Positions 1 through 8,786 of a stretch of DNA of 38,917 nucleotides are shown in pieces; positions within the stretch are counted from its first letter, which is position 1, and each line of letters begins with the position of its first letter. The notes below the pieces were generated by a model that saw only the letters and a list, made by a program, of their open reading frames with translations, was not told where the DNA came from and searched no databases. Position numbers and translations under genes: made by a program. This DNA comes from Actinomycetota bacterium (GTDB lineage Bacteria; Actinomycetota; Actinomycetes; JACCUZ01): the NCBI GenBank assembly GCA_030841035.1, contig JAVEDI010000024.1, positions 1 through 38,917 on the forward strand, read 5' to 3'.

Positions 1-1
1 C

Positions 2-2755
2 GAGGGGACCTTCCACACGCCCAACCCGTCCGGGCCGCTGAGCGGGGGCTTCGACCGGGTGGCCGACCGCCCGAAGGCGTTCGTGATGGACATGTTCCCC
101 TACCCCTCGGGCGCCGGGCTGCACGTCGGTCACCCGCTGGGCTACCTGGGCACCGACGTGACCAGCCGCTTCCTGCGCATGGACGGGTACAACGTCCTGC
201 ACCCGATGGGCTACGACGCCTTCGGGCTGCCTGCCGAGCAGTACGCCGTGCAGACCGGCCAGCACCCGCGGGTGACGACCGAGGCGAACATCGCCAACAT
301 GCGTCGACAGCTGCGCCGGCTGGGCCTGGCCCACGACCCGCGCCGCAGCATGGCGACGACCGACGTCGAGTTCTACAGGTGGACGCAGTGGATATTCCTG
401 CAGATCTACAACGCGTGGTACGACGAGCGGACCGGGCGCGCGCGGCACGTCGACGAGCTGGTGGCCGAGCTGGAGTCGGGACAGCGGACACTGGCCGACG
501 GCAGGCAGTGGGCCGAGCTGGGCGCTGTGGCACGGCGACAGGTCATCGACGAGCACCGGCTGGCCTACCTGAGCGAGTCGCCCGTCAACTGGTGCCCCGG
601 GCTGGGCACGGTGCTGGCCAACGAGGAGGTGACCGCCGACGGTCGTAGCGACCGCGGCAACTTCCCGGTCTTCAAGCGCAACCTGCGGCAGTGGAAGATG
701 CGCATCACGGCCTACGCCGACCGGCTGCTGGCCGACCTGGACACGCTGGACTGGCCCGAGCCCATCAAGCTGATGCAGCGCAACTGGATCGGCCGGTCCG
801 AGGGAGCACGGGTCGTGTTCCCCAGCGAGGCCGGGCCCATCGAGGTGTTTACCACCCGCCCCGACACCCTGTTCGGTGCGACGTTCATGGTGATCGCGCC
901 CGAGCACCCCTTGGTCGACGAGATGGCCTCCGGCGCCTGGCCCGCCGGCACGCCGTTGTCGTGGACCAACGGTGCGGCCACGCCGCGCGACGCCGTCGTG
1001 GCCTATCGCACGCAGGCCGAGCGCAAGACCGACCTGGAGCGGCAGACCGAGGGCCGCGAGAAGACCGGCGTGTGGACCGGCGCCTACGCGACCAACCCGG
1101 TCAACGACGAGCGCATCCCGGTCTTCGTGGCCGACTACGTGCTGATGGGCTACGGCACCGGCGCGATCATGGCGGTGCCCGGCCAGGACGAGCGCGACTG
1201 GGAGTTCGCGACCCGTTTCGGGCTGCCCGTCGTGCGCACCGTGGCGCCGCCGGAGGGCTGGGAGGGTGAGGCGTTCACCGGCGACGGACCGGCGATCAAC
1301 TCAGCCAACGACGAGATCTCGCTGGACGCGCTGGGGGTCGAGGAGGCGAAGGCCCGCATCATCGACTGGCTGGAGAGCAAGGGACTGGGCACCCGCACGG
1401 TGACCTACAAGCTGCGCGACTGGCTGTTCTCGCGGCAGCGCTACTGGGGGGAGCCGTTTCCGATCGTCTACGACGAGGACGGCAACCCGTTGCCGCTGCC
1501 CGAGTCGATGTTGCCCGTCGAGCTGCCCGAGGTCGACGACTACTCGCCGGCGACGTTCGCCGAGGACGACGTCACCAGCGAGCCGCTGCCGCCGCTGGCT
1601 CGCAAGACCGACTGGGTCGAGGTGACGCTGGACCTGGGCGACGGACCGCGGCGGTACCGACGGGAGACCAACACCATGCCGCAGTGGGCGGGCTCGTGCT
1701 GGTACGAGCTGCGCTACCTGGACCCGACGAACAGTGAGCGCTTCGTCGACCGCGACGTCGAGCGCTACTGGATGGGACCGCAGGGTGAGGGCGACTCGGG
1801 CGGTGTCGACCTGTACGTCGGCGGGGCCGAGCACGCCGTGCTGCACCTGCTGTACGCGCGCTTCTGGCACAAGGTGCTGTTCGACCTGGGTGAGGTGTCG
1901 AGCAGTGAGCCCTTCCACCGGCTGTTCAACCAGGGCTACATCCAGGCGTACGCCTACACCGACCGACGCGGCTCGTATGTGCCTGCGGAGGAGGTCACCG
2001 AGGACGGTCACGGCGCCTTCCACTGGCATGGTGAGCCCGTCAACCGCGAGTACGGCAAGATGGGCAAGAGCCTGAAGAACATGGTGACGCCCGACGAGAT
2101 GTGTGACACGTTCGGGGCCGACACCTTCCGCGTCTACGAGATGTCGATGGGCCCGCTGGACGCGTCCCGGCCGTGGGAGACCCGCGCTGTCGTGGGGGCG
2201 CACCGCTTCCTCCAGCGTGTCTGGCGCAACGTCGTCGACGAGTCGACCGACCAGGTGCGTGTCGTCGACGAGCCGGCCGATGACGAGACGCGCAAACTGC
2301 TGCACCGCACGATCGACCGGGTGACGCGCGACATGGATGCGTTGCACTTCAACACGGCGATCGCGCGGTTGATCGAGCTGAACAACCACGTGGTCAAGTC
2401 CGGTCGCACACCACGTGAGGTCGCCGACCCGCTGGTGCTGATGACGGCGCCGCTGGCCCCGCACATGGCCGAGGAGCTGTGGGCGCGACTGGGACACCAG
2501 TCCTCGCTGGCTCATGAGCCGTTCCCCGTGGCCGACGCCGCGCTGCTGGTGGAGGACACCGTGACGGCCGTCGTGCAGGTCGGCGGCAAGGTGCGCGACC
2601 GGCTCGAGGTGTCCCCCTCGATCGGGCAGGACGCGCTGCGCGATCTGGCCCTGGCCTCGGAGGCGGTGCAGCGGGCGCTGGACGGCCGGGACGTGCACAC
2701 CGTCGTCGTGCGGCCTCCCAAGCTGGTCAACGTCGTGCCCGTCCAGGCGGGATAG
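2..2755 (+). CDS. leuS: leucine--tRNA ligase, 5' truncated by window
   Basis: Cytoplasmic class I aminoacyl-tRNA synthetase that charges tRNA-Leu. The frame is open from the first bases, so the true start lies upstream; about 917 residues are visible. The HIGH-type motif reads HVGHPLG just after the [10 protein letters not shown] segment, and the KMSKS-type loop reads KMGKS near base 2060. The inserted editing domain is recognisable by [11 protein letters not shown] and by the [10 protein letters not shown] segment. The C-terminal anticodon-binding region and the small C-terminal domain are complete. The gene ends in TAG, and that codon also forms the first half of a -10-like hexamer for degV, which starts 11 bases after the stop. 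Identity is certain; only the N-terminus is missing. Confidence 0.98.
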   Translation, partial: EGTFHTPNPSGPLSGGFDRVADRPKAFVMDMFPYPSGAGLHVGHPLGYLGTDVTSRFLRMDGYNVLHPMGYDAFGLPAEQYAVQTGQHPRVTTEANIANMRRQLRRLGLAHDPRRSMATTDVEFYRWTQWIFLQIYNAWYDERTGRARHVDELVAELESGQRTLADGRQWAELGAVARRQVIDEHRLAYLSESPVNWCPGLGTVLANEEVTADGRSDRGNFPVFKRNLRQWKMRITAYADRLLADLDTLDWPEPIKLMQRNWIGRSEGARVVFPSEAGPIEVFTTRPDTLFGATFMVIAPEHPLVDEMASGAWPAGTPLSWTNGAATPRDAVVAYRTQAERKTDLERQTEGREKTGVWTGAYATNPVNDERIPVFVADYVLMGYGTGAIMAVPGQDERDWEFATRFGLPVVRTVAPPEGWEGEAFTGDGPAINSANDEISLDALGVEEAKARIIDWLESKGLGTRTVTYKLRDWLFSRQRYWGEPFPIVYDEDGNPLPLPESMLPVELPEVDDYSPATFAEDDVTSEPLPPLARKTDWVEVTLDLGDGPRRYRRETNTMPQWAGSCWYELRYLDPTNSERFVDRDVERYWMGPQGEGDSGGVDLYVGGAEHAVLHLLYARFWHKVLFDLGEVSSSEPFHRLFNQGYIQAYAYTDRRGSYVPAEEVTEDGHGAFHWHGEPVNREYGKMGKSLKNMVTPDEMCDTFGADTFRVYEMSMGPLDASRPWETRAVVGAHRFLQRVWRNVVDESTDQVRVVDEPADDETRKLLHRTIDRVTRDMDALHFNTAIARLIELNNHVVKSGRTPREVADPLVLMTAPLAPHMAEELWARLGHQSSLAHEPFPVADAALLVEDTVTAVVQVGGKVRDRLEVSPSIGQDALRDLALASEAVQRALDGRDVHTVVVRPPKLVNVVPVQAG

Positions 2756-2758
2756 CCT
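2753..2758 (+). promoter_or_regulatory. -10-like hexamer TAGCCT for degV
   Basis: TAGCCT matches the actinobacterial TANNNT -10 pattern and lies 7 nt before the degV ATG. Its TAG is the leuS stop codon. This spacing would give a leaderless degV mRNA. No clear -35 was identified. Confidence 0.45.
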
Positions 2759-2765
2759 CGCGAGC

Positions 2766-3620
2766 ATGACCGCTCAGTCGGCGCGCGTGGCGATCGTGAC
2801 GGACTCGACGTCGTACCTGCCCGCCGAGCTCGTCGCGGCACACGGCATCCGCGTCGTGCCGTTGCAGGTGGTGGTCGGCGGGGTCGCCCACGACGAAGGC
2901 GGCGAGGCGACCTCCGCGATGGTGGCCGAGGCGCTGCGCAGCTGGACACCCATCACCACCTCACGGCCGTCGCCCGCTGCGTTCCTCGCCGCCTACGAGG
3001 CGGCTGCCGCGAGCGGGTGCGACGGCATCGTGTCGGTGCACCTGTCGGCCGACATGTCGGGCACGCACGAGTCCGCGGCGTTGGCCGCCCGCGAGGCGCC
3101 CGTCCCGACCCGGGTCGTCGACTCCCGTTCCCTCGGCATGGGGCTGGGATTCGCGGTCGTGTCCGCGGCGGAGACGGCCGCCGGTGGCGGCTCGGTCGAC
3201 GACTGTGCAGCCGTGGCGAGCAAGCGGGCGGCCGCCTCGACGGCGGTGTTCTACGTCGACACGCTCGAGCACCTGCGACGTGGTGGACGCATCGGCGCGG
3301 GTGCCGCGCTGCTGGGCTCCGCTCTCGCCGTCAAGCCGCTGCTGCACCTGGTCGACGGCCGCATCGAGGCGCTGGAGAAGGTCCGCACGTCCGCCCGCGC
3401 CATCGCGCGGCTCGAGGAGATCGCGCTGCGCCACGCCGGCGCCGCCGAGGTGGACGTCGCCGTCGCGCACCTGGCCGCCCCTGACCGGGCGCAGGTGCTG
3501 GCCGAGCGCCTGCGCGCCCGGCTGCCGCGCCTCGGCGAGCTCTACGTCAGCGAGGTCGGTGCCGTCGTGGGCGCCCACGTCGGTCCGGGCATGCTCTCGG
3601 TCGTCGTCGCACCGCGCTGA
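2766..3620 (+). CDS. DegV family protein
   Basis: Member of the DegV family, 284 residues, which is full length. DegV proteins bind a single fatty acid between two alpha/beta domains, and some serve fatty acid kinase systems as the acyl-carrying subunit. The N-terminus has the family signature VTDSTSYLP, with TSRPSPAAF and SVHLSADMSGTHESA further on; these line the lipid pocket in known structures. The C-terminal EVGAVVGAHVGPGML motif is also typical. The ATG follows the leuS stop by 10 bases, with a -10-like hexamer at leaderless spacing rather than a clear ribosome binding site. The physiological substrate cannot be read from sequence. Confidence 0.93.
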   Translation: MTAQSARVAIVTDSTSYLPAELVAAHGIRVVPLQVVVGGVAHDEGGEATSAMVAEALRSWTPITTSRPSPAAFLAAYEAAAASGCDGIVSVHLSADMSGTHESAALAAREAPVPTRVVDSRSLGMGLGFAVVSAAETAAGGGSVDDCAAVASKRAAASTAVFYVDTLEHLRRGGRIGAGAALLGSALAVKPLLHLVDGRIEALEKVRTSARAIARLEEIALRHAGAAEVDVAVAHLAAPDRAQVLAERLRARLPRLGELYVSEVGAVVGAHVGPGMLSVVVAPR

Positions 3621-3636
3621 CCGTCGGCCGGTTCCC

Positions 3637-3663
3637 GTCTGTCTGTCTGTCTGTCTGTCTGTC
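3637..3663 (+). repeat. GTCT tetranucleotide microsatellite, 6.75 copies
   Basis: Six perfect GTCT units followed by GTC, beginning 17 bases after the degV stop. A perfect tetranucleotide tract this long is unusual in such high-GC DNA and is a likely slippage site. It lies outside coding sequence, so any effect would be on the degV 3' end or on comEA upstream DNA. Confidence 0.9.
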
Positions 3664-3719
3664 GGCAGGTTCGGTCTGTCGGCACGTGGGCACGTCGGCC
3701 GGTTTCGGGTTCGTGGGGG

Positions 3720-3778
3720 CGTTTGATAGGCGGGTGGTCGTTGGTGGGCCGGCCGAGCGACCCTGCGCCTATCAAACG
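3720..3778 (+). repeat. 13-bp perfect inverted repeat, large hairpin
   Basis: CGTTTGATAGGCG (3720-3732) and CGCCTATCAAACG (3766-3778) are exact reverse complements. Inside, GGTCG (3736-3740) pairs with CGACC (3758-3762) across a 3-nt symmetric internal loop. The apex contains the palindrome GGCCGGCC (3747-3754). The arms are A+T-richer than their surroundings. It could be a terminator for degV, a dispersed palindromic element, or a protein-binding site. No other copy was noticed in this window. Confidence 0.8.
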
Positions 3779-3779
3779 G

Positions 3780-3835
3780 CGGGCGAACCGGCTGGGCGGC
3801 CGCATGCCGGCGGTACGTCCGCCGGGCGAACCGGC
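3780..3835 (+). repeat. 13-bp direct repeat CGGGCGAACCGGC
   Basis: Exact copies at 3780-3792 and 3823-3835. Between and across them, ATGCCGG near 3804 and CCGGCAT near 3831 are also inverted repeats. The function is unknown; it may be debris of local duplication. Confidence 0.7.
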
Positions 3836-3938
3836 ATGGCGCCGTACGCCGGCCGCACGTTGCCCGCGGCTGCGTCCTCCACAGGGCGCGGTCGTCCACC
3901 GGTCCGGCGGTGACAGCGCAGCTGCGGGCGCACGACCT

Positions 3939-3944
3939 TAGCGT
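3939..3944 (+). promoter_or_regulatory. -10-like hexamer TAGCGT for comEA
   Basis: TAGCGT followed by exactly 6 nt and the GTG start of comEA at 3951. This is the leaderless arrangement seen repeatedly in the window and it supports the chosen start. Confidence 0.5.
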
Positions 3945-3950
3945 CGGCGG

Positions 3951-4961
3951 GTGGCTGATCGACGGACCCCGCGCAGCTCTCGGCACGGTCGGCAGCCCGG
4001 CGTCGACGAGTCGAGGGAGGCTGCCCGGCTGCGGCTGGAGCGGATGCGGGCCGCCCGCGCGTGGGCACGCTCCGTCCCTGCCTCGAACGACGTGCTGGGC
4101 GAGGACATCGTCGAGCACGGCGGCCCCGCCCGGAGCCGCGAGCTGCCCGAGCCGGCCGAGCCGCCCGGCGCGACGCTCGGTCGTCGCCGTCGCGTGCTCG
4201 ACCTGTTGGGTGACCGGTTGCCGGTCGGTCTGCGCGCAGCGGTCGTAGCGCCCTCGGGTCCTGCTCTCGCGGCTCTTGCGGTCGTGCTCGCGATGGCGGT
4301 CGCGGTGGGCGCGGGCTGCGCCTGGCTGACGCGTCCGCAGGAGACACCGATCCCTGCCCTACGCCGCACCGGCGGCTCTTCCGGACTCGGCGCGGATGTC
4401 GCGGGCGGTCCCGCGGCGGCCGTGGACCCTCCTGCCGCGACGTCGACCGCGGTCGCCGTCCCGTCGGCTGCCGGGGGCGCTACCAGCTCGCCCACGGGCA
4501 CCGTCGTGGTCCACGTCGTCGGCGCCGTGCACCGGCCGGGTCTGGTGACGCTGCCGGCCGGGTCGCGGGTGGCCGATGCGGTCGAGTCGGCCGGTGGCGC
4601 CACGGCAGGAGCCGCGCTGGTGAGCGTCAATCTCGCCCGCCTGCTGGTCGACGGCGAGCAGATCGTGGTGCTGCGCCACGGGCAGGTGGCCGGCCCAGGC
4701 GTGGCGGCCCCGGGGCCGCCGCCGGGAGGCGCCGGCCCGGGCGGCGGCCCGAGCGGCGCCGGGAGCTCGCTGCCGGTCGACCTCAACACGGCCACCCTCG
4801 AGCAGCTCGACGGGCTGCCCGGCATCGGCCCGGTGCTGGCCCGGCGGATCCTCGACTGGCGTACGGCGCACGGCCGGTTCGAGAGCGTCGACGACCTCGG
4901 TGAGGTGTCCGGGATCGGCGAGCGCACGCTGGCCGAGCTGCGCCCGCAGGTGCGGGTATGA
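3951..4961 (+). CDS. comEA: ComEA family DNA-binding competence protein
   Basis: Membrane-anchored receptor that binds double-stranded DNA outside the membrane and passes it to the ComEC channel. The 336 residues show a long basic and acidic cytoplasmic N-terminus (1-100), one membrane segment (about 103-126), an Ala/Pro linker, an SLBB-type domain (about 184-240, VVVHVVGAVHRPG), a Gly/Pro-rich linker, and a C-terminal pair of helix-hairpin-helix motifs (about 275-336, VDLNTATLEQLDGLPGIG). The N-terminal cytoplasmic extension is longer than in Firmicutes ComEA. The stop overlaps the comEC start as ATGA, so the two are translationally coupled. The GTG start is supported by the -10 hexamer 6 nt upstream. 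Confidence 0.92.
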   Translation: MADRRTPRSSRHGRQPGVDESREAARLRLERMRAARAWARSVPASNDVLGEDIVEHGGPARSRELPEPAEPPGATLGRRRRVLDLLGDRLPVGLRAAVVAPSGPALAALAVVLAMAVAVGAGCAWLTRPQETPIPALRRTGGSSGLGADVAGGPAAAVDPPAATSTAVAVPSAAGGATSSPTGTVVVHVVGAVHRPGLVTLPAGSRVADAVESAGGATAGAALVSVNLARLLVDGEQIVVLRHGQVAGPGVAAPGPPPGGAGPGGGPSGAGSSLPVDLNTATLEQLDGLPGIGPVLARRILDWRTAHGRFESVDDLGEVSGIGERTLAELRPQVRV

Positions 4962-7345
4962 CGGCCGTGCAGCCGGCGGGATCGGCAGGCCCGCCGCCCG
5001 CGGGCCCGGACCTGCGGCTGGCGGTGCCGGCGCTGGGTTGCTGGCTCGGCGCCTTCCTGGCCACCTCACCACGCGCCTGGCGAGCCGTGTCGGGACCGAT
5101 CGGCGCAGCCTCGGCGGCGGCACTGCTGGTCGCAGCCTGCGCGCTGCTGCTCCTGCGCGGGCGGCGGCGAGAGCGTCTCGTGGTCGCGGCGGCCCTGCTC
5201 GGCCTGCTGGCCGGCAGCGCGATGGGTGCCGTGCGGCTCGCCGCCGTGCAGGGCGGGGACCTCAGGGCGTGGGCGCGCGACGGCGCCTCGGCCCGGGTCG
5301 TACTGCGCCTGTCCGAGGACCCCCGCTCGGTGGCGGGCACCACCAGCGGCAGCAGCCGCCGCGGCAGCGACACGGTGCTGGTCCGCGGCCGGGTGGTGCA
5401 GTTGTCCGCGCGGGGTCGCGTGCTGCGGCACGGGCCGCCGGTGCTCGTCATCGCGCTGGACCGGGCCCAGCTGTGGCGGTGGCGCACGCTGCTGCCGGGT
5501 CAGACGGTGCGCACCAGCGGCCAGCTGCGAGCGGCCCGCCAGGGTGAGGCGGTCGCGGCGCTGATCCTGGCCCGGTCACCGCCGAGGCCGGTGGCCGACC
5601 CGCCGCGTGCCCAGCGTGCGGCGGGCCGGCTGCGGGCCGGCCTGCGCAAGGCGGCCGGTCATCTCCCGGCCGGGCCGCGCGGGCTGCTGCCGGGCCTGGT
5701 CCTCGGTGACACGTCGCGGATGCCGCCAGAGCTCTCCGACGACTTCCGCACGGCCGGGCTCACGCACCTGGTGGCCGTGAGCGGTGCCAACGTCGCGATC
5801 GTGGTCGGCTTCCTGCTGCTGCTGGGTCGGTGGTGCGGCGTACGCGGCCTGGGGCTGCCGGCCCTCGGCCTGCTCGGGATGCTGGCCTTCGTCGTGCTCG
5901 CACGTCCCCAGCCCTCGGTGCTGCGCGCGGCGGTGATGGGCGGCGTGGGCCTGCTGGCGCTGGCCACCGGTCGGCGCCGGGCAAGCGTGGCGGCACTGTC
6001 CGGCGCCGTCCTCGTGCTCGTCCTGCTCGACCCGTGGCTGGCCCGCTCCTACGGTTTCGTGCTCTCGGTGCTGGCCACCGGCGCCCTGGTACTGGTCGCG
6101 CCCTCCTGGGCCGACGGCCTGAGCCGCGGTGGCCTGCCGCGCGCCGCGGCCGCGGCGATCGCCGTCCCCCTGGCGGCACAGGCGGTGTGCGCGCCGGTGA
6201 TCACCCTGCTCTCCGGACAGGTCAGCCTCGTCGCGGTCCCTGCCAACCTGCTCGCGGCGCCGGCGGTGGCGCCGGCGACGGTGCTGGGGGTCCTCGCCAC
6301 CGCGGCGTCGGCGGTCAGCCCGCCGACCGCCCGGCTGCTGGCCACGGTGGCCGGCCTGCCGACATGGTGGGTGGTGGAGGTGGCACAGCGCAGCGCGTCC
6401 GCCCCGCTGGCTGCGCTCGGTTGGACCTCCTCGGTGACCGGCGCGCTGGTGCTCGCGGTGCTCACCGTCGTGGCAGCGGCGGCTGTCCGGCGGGTCAGGG
6501 CACACCCGCGGTTGGCGGCGGCCGTCGCTGTGCTGCTTGCGGTCGCGCTCGCCGTACCCGCGGCCTCGCCGGGGTGGCCACCGAGGGGCTGGCTGCTGGT
6601 GGCCTGCGATGTCGGCCAGGGTGACGCGCTGGTGCTCTCGGCCGGCCCGGCCGGTGCCGTGGTCGTCGACGCCGGACCCGATCCACGCCTGGTCGACCGG
6701 TGCCTTCGCGGACTCGGCGTACGCCGGGTGCCGCTGGTCGTGCTCACCCACCTGCACGCCGACCACGTCGAGGGGCTGCCCGGTGTCCTGCGGGGACGGC
6801 GGGTCGGCGAGGTGCTCGTCGGCCCCTACGACGAGCCGGCCGGCGAGCACGTGAGGGTGCTGCGGTGGTCGGCCGCCGCGCGGGTGCCCGTCCGCCGCAC
6901 GACCGTGGGTGAGCGGAGGCAGGTCGGCCCGCTGCGCTGGGAGGTGCTCTGGCCGGCCCGGGTGATCGAGGGGGAGGGGTCCACCCCGAACAACGCGAGC
7001 ATCGTGCTGCTCGTGCGCAGCGACCGGGTGCGGATGCTGCTGACCGGCGATGTCGAGCCCGCGGCGCAGCAGGCACTGCTGAGGCGCTGGCGCGCCGGAC
7101 CGGTCGACGTCCTCAAGGTCGCTCACCACGGGTCCGCCCACCAGTCGGCGCGGCTGCTCGCGGCCCTCCGGCCACGCGTCGCGCTGATCTCCGTGGGCGT
7201 GGGCAACGACTACGGCCATCCCGCGCCGCGCACCCTGCGCGCGCTGCGCATGCTCGGCGCGCTCGTGCGGCGCACCGACCGCGACGGCACGCTCGCCGTC
7301 GTCGGGCCACGCGCGCACCTGCGCGTCGTCGCCCGCCGCCGGTAG
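4958..7345 (+). CDS. comEC: ComEC/Rec2 family DNA uptake channel
   Basis: Polytopic inner-membrane protein thought to form the channel for single-stranded DNA in transformation. It has 795 residues. An N-terminal hydrophobic region is followed by an extracytoplasmic OB-like part, then the competence domain (GLVLGDTSRMP, THLVAVSGANVAIVVGF) with many membrane spans. A C-terminal metallo-beta-lactamase-like domain follows (DVGQGDALVL near 549, THLHADH near 596-602, LKVAHHGS near 720). The HxHxDH metal motif is intact, consistent with a nuclease role for this domain. The ATG overlaps the comEA stop. The TAG stop is the first half of the -10-like hexamer for holA. Confidence 0.95.
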   Translation: MTAVQPAGSAGPPPAGPDLRLAVPALGCWLGAFLATSPRAWRAVSGPIGAASAAALLVAACALLLLRGRRRERLVVAAALLGLLAGSAMGAVRLAAVQGGDLRAWARDGASARVVLRLSEDPRSVAGTTSGSSRRGSDTVLVRGRVVQLSARGRVLRHGPPVLVIALDRAQLWRWRTLLPGQTVRTSGQLRAARQGEAVAALILARSPPRPVADPPRAQRAAGRLRAGLRKAAGHLPAGPRGLLPGLVLGDTSRMPPELSDDFRTAGLTHLVAVSGANVAIVVGFLLLLGRWCGVRGLGLPALGLLGMLAFVVLARPQPSVLRAAVMGGVGLLALATGRRRASVAALSGAVLVLVLLDPWLARSYGFVLSVLATGALVLVAPSWADGLSRGGLPRAAAAAIAVPLAAQAVCAPVITLLSGQVSLVAVPANLLAAPAVAPATVLGVLATAASAVSPPTARLLATVAGLPTWWVVEVAQRSASAPLAALGWTSSVTGALVLAVLTVVAAAAVRRVRAHPRLAAAVAVLLAVALAVPAASPGWPPRGWLLVACDVGQGDALVLSAGPAGAVVVDAGPDPRLVDRCLRGLGVRRVPLVVLTHLHADHVEGLPGVLRGRRVGEVLVGPYDEPAGEHVRVLRWSAAARVPVRRTTVGERRQVGPLRWEVLWPARVIEGEGSTPNNASIVLLVRSDRVRMLLTGDVEPAAQQALLRRWRAGPVDVLKVAHHGSAHQSARLLAALRPRVALISVGVGNDYGHPAPRTLRALRMLGALVRRTDRDGTLAVVGPRAHLRVVARRR

Positions 7346-7348
7346 CGT
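7343..7348 (+). promoter_or_regulatory. -10-like hexamer TAGCGT for holA
   Basis: TAGCGT lies 5 nt before GTG 7354 and 8 nt before ATG 7357. Its TAG is the comEC stop codon. It would allow holA transcription independent of comEA-comEC. Confidence 0.4.
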
Positions 7349-7356
7349 GTGCCGTG

Positions 7357-8340
7357 ATGACCGACCAGCCGGCGAGCGCCACGCCACCTCCGCCCCTCAC
7401 CCTCGTCACCGGCCCGGAGGAGCTGCTGCGCGACCGGGCCGTCGCGGCGGTGCTGGCCCGGGCCCGGGCCGCCGACCGGGAGACCGAGCTGCATGACCTC
7501 TTCGCCCCCGGGCTCGGCGCCGGGCAGCTGAACGGCCACGCCAGCCCCTCGCTGTTCGGCGAGTTCACCGTCATCGTGCTGCGCGACCCCCAGGACGCGT
7601 CCGACGACGTCATCGCCGAGGTCAGGAGCTACTGCGCTGCCCCCGCCGAGGACGTGGCGCTGGTGCTGGTGCACCCGGGAGGAGTCAAGGGCAAGGCGGT
7701 GCTCGACGCGGCCCGCAAGGCCGGCGCCGAGGTCGTCGAGTGCAAACAGCTGAAGTGGGAGAGCGACAAGGTCCGCTTCGCCCAGGCGGAGTTCGCGCAG
7801 GCCCGCCGCAAGGTCTCGCCCGACGCCGTGGCGGCCCTGGTCGACGCGGTCGGCAGCGACCTGCGCGAGCTGGCCGCAGCCTGCGCGCAGCTCGTCGCCG
7901 ACACGACCGGCCTGGTGGATCGTGCCGTGGTGGAGCGCTACCACGCGGGCCGGGTGGAGGTCAGCGGCTTCAAGGTGGCCGACGCGGCGGTCGAGGGCCG
8001 GCCGGAGGAGGCGCTGCGGCTGCTGCGCCACGCCCTGGCCACCGGTGCCGACCCGGTGCCGGTCAACGCGGCGATCGCGGCCGGGCTGCGCAACCTGGCC
8101 CGCGTGGCCGGCGCCTCGCGCGGCGCCCGACCCGACGACGTGGCCCGCGACCTCGGCATCGCGCCCTTCCAGGTGCGCAAGGCGCGGGGCCAGCTGGCCG
8201 GGTGGAGCGCGGCGGGTGTGGCCCGGGCCATCGTGGCGGTGGCCAGGGCCGACGAGCAGATCAAGGGTGCCGGGGCCGACCCCGTCTACGCCCTGGAGCG
8301 GGCCATCGTCACGATCGGACGGGCCCGCGACCCGGGCTGA
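7357..8340 (+). CDS. holA: DNA polymerase III subunit delta
   Basis: Delta subunit of the clamp loader, which opens the sliding clamp during replication. The 327-residue protein begins with the expected segment TLVTGPEELLRDRAVAAVLA, then DLFAPGLGAGQL and SPSLFGEFTVIVLRD of the N-terminal AAA-like domain. The middle has KQLKWESDKVRFAQAEF, and the C-terminal collar region includes FKVADAAVEGRPEEALRLL. GTG at 7354 directly precedes ATG 7357 in frame, so either could be used; ATG is taken as the stronger start. Lying after comEC and before rpsT is the usual actinobacterial order. It ends 76 bp from the convergent rpsT stop. Confidence 0.93.
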   Translation: MTDQPASATPPPPLTLVTGPEELLRDRAVAAVLARARAADRETELHDLFAPGLGAGQLNGHASPSLFGEFTVIVLRDPQDASDDVIAEVRSYCAAPAEDVALVLVHPGGVKGKAVLDAARKAGAEVVECKQLKWESDKVRFAQAEFAQARRKVSPDAVAALVDAVGSDLRELAAACAQLVADTTGLVDRAVVERYHAGRVEVSGFKVADAAVEGRPEEALRLLRHALATGADPVPVNAAIAAGLRNLARVAGASRGARPDDVARDLGIAPFQVRKARGQLAGWSAAGVARAIVAVARADEQIKGAGADPVYALERAIVTIGRARDPG

Positions 8341-8355
8341 CCGTTACCGCACGTG

Positions 8356-8393
8356 CGACAGGGGCGTCACCGGTACCGGCGGCGCCCCTGTCG
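8356..8393. terminator. bidirectional hairpin between holA and rpsT
   Basis: CGACAGGGGCG (8356-8366) and CGCCCCTGTCG (8383-8393) form a perfect 11-bp stem. The 16-nt loop itself contains the palindrome CCGGTACCGG. It lies between two convergent genes and has no U-tract, as is common for actinobacterial terminators. Confidence 0.75.
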
Positions 8394-8416
8394 TCGTACG
8401 TCGGGTGTGGCGGGCC

Positions 8417-8677
8417 TCAGAGCGCCGCGGCGCGCTTGGCCATCGCCGACTTCTTGTTGGCGGCCTGGTTGGCGTGAATGACGCCCTTGCTGCTGGCCTT
8501 GTCCAGCTGGCGCGACGCGACCTGCAAGGCCTCCAGCGCCGCCTCGCGCTCGCCGGCGTCGGCCGCCGCGCGGAACCGACGGATCGAGGTCTTCAACGAG
8601 GACTTGACCGCCTTGTTGCGCTGGCGGGCCTTCTCGTTCGTCTTGATGCGCTTGAGCTGGGACTTGATGTTCGCCAC
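8417..8677 (-). CDS. rpsT: 30S ribosomal protein S20
   Basis: Small primary rRNA-binding protein of the 30S subunit, 86 residues. The start [19 protein letters not shown] and the alanine/lysine-rich helical body match bS20 throughout. The start is GTG at 8677. Transcription probably begins from the promoter at 8747-8776, giving a leader of roughly 60 nt. It is convergent with holA and separated from it by a strong hairpin. Confidence 0.97.
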   Translation of the reverse strand: MANIKSQLKRIKTNEKARQRNKAVKSSLKTSIRRFRAAADAGEREAALEALQVASRQLDKASSKGVIHANQAANKKSAMAKRAAAL

Positions 8678-8746
8678 GAAGGAGCCTCAGATGCTTCTCG
8701 AGATCGTCAGGAGTGTTCGACGCACGCCTGGCGCACGCGACGGACG

Positions 8747-8776
8747 AGAGTACCAAGCCCGGCCGCTAGGGCCCAA
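8747..8776 (-). promoter_or_regulatory. rpsT promoter, TTGGGC-18-TACTCT
   Basis: Reading the minus strand, TTGGGC (8776-8771), 18 nt, then TACTCT (8752-8747). Spacing and hexamers fit a housekeeping sigma factor. Confidence 0.5.
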
Positions 8777-8786
8777 ACCGCAACGG

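Larger units (their letters stand above)
3621..3950 (+). other. repeat-rich intergenic spacer between degV and comEA
   Basis: This 330-bp stretch carries no convincing gene. It holds a GTCT microsatellite (3637-3663), a 12-bp direct repeat CGTCGGCCGGTT (3622-3633 and 3693-3704), a 13-bp inverted repeat (3720-3778), a 13-bp direct repeat CGGGCGAACCGGC (3780-3792 and 3823-3835), and the comEA -10 at its right end. Short frames here are low-complexity and lack a convincing start. Confidence 0.7.

Noticed and set aside
1301-2767. 488-codon minus-strand frame opposite leuS
   Set aside because: Composition is the mirror of leuS codons, with no recognisable domain; a high-GC shadow.
3621-3950. CRISPR array or small mobile element
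   Set aside because: Repeats are few, short and unevenly spaced, with no transposase, target duplication or Cas gene.
5576-7387. 603-codon minus-strand frame opposite comEC
   Set aside because: Gln/Arg/Gly-rich shadow of a well-supported gene.
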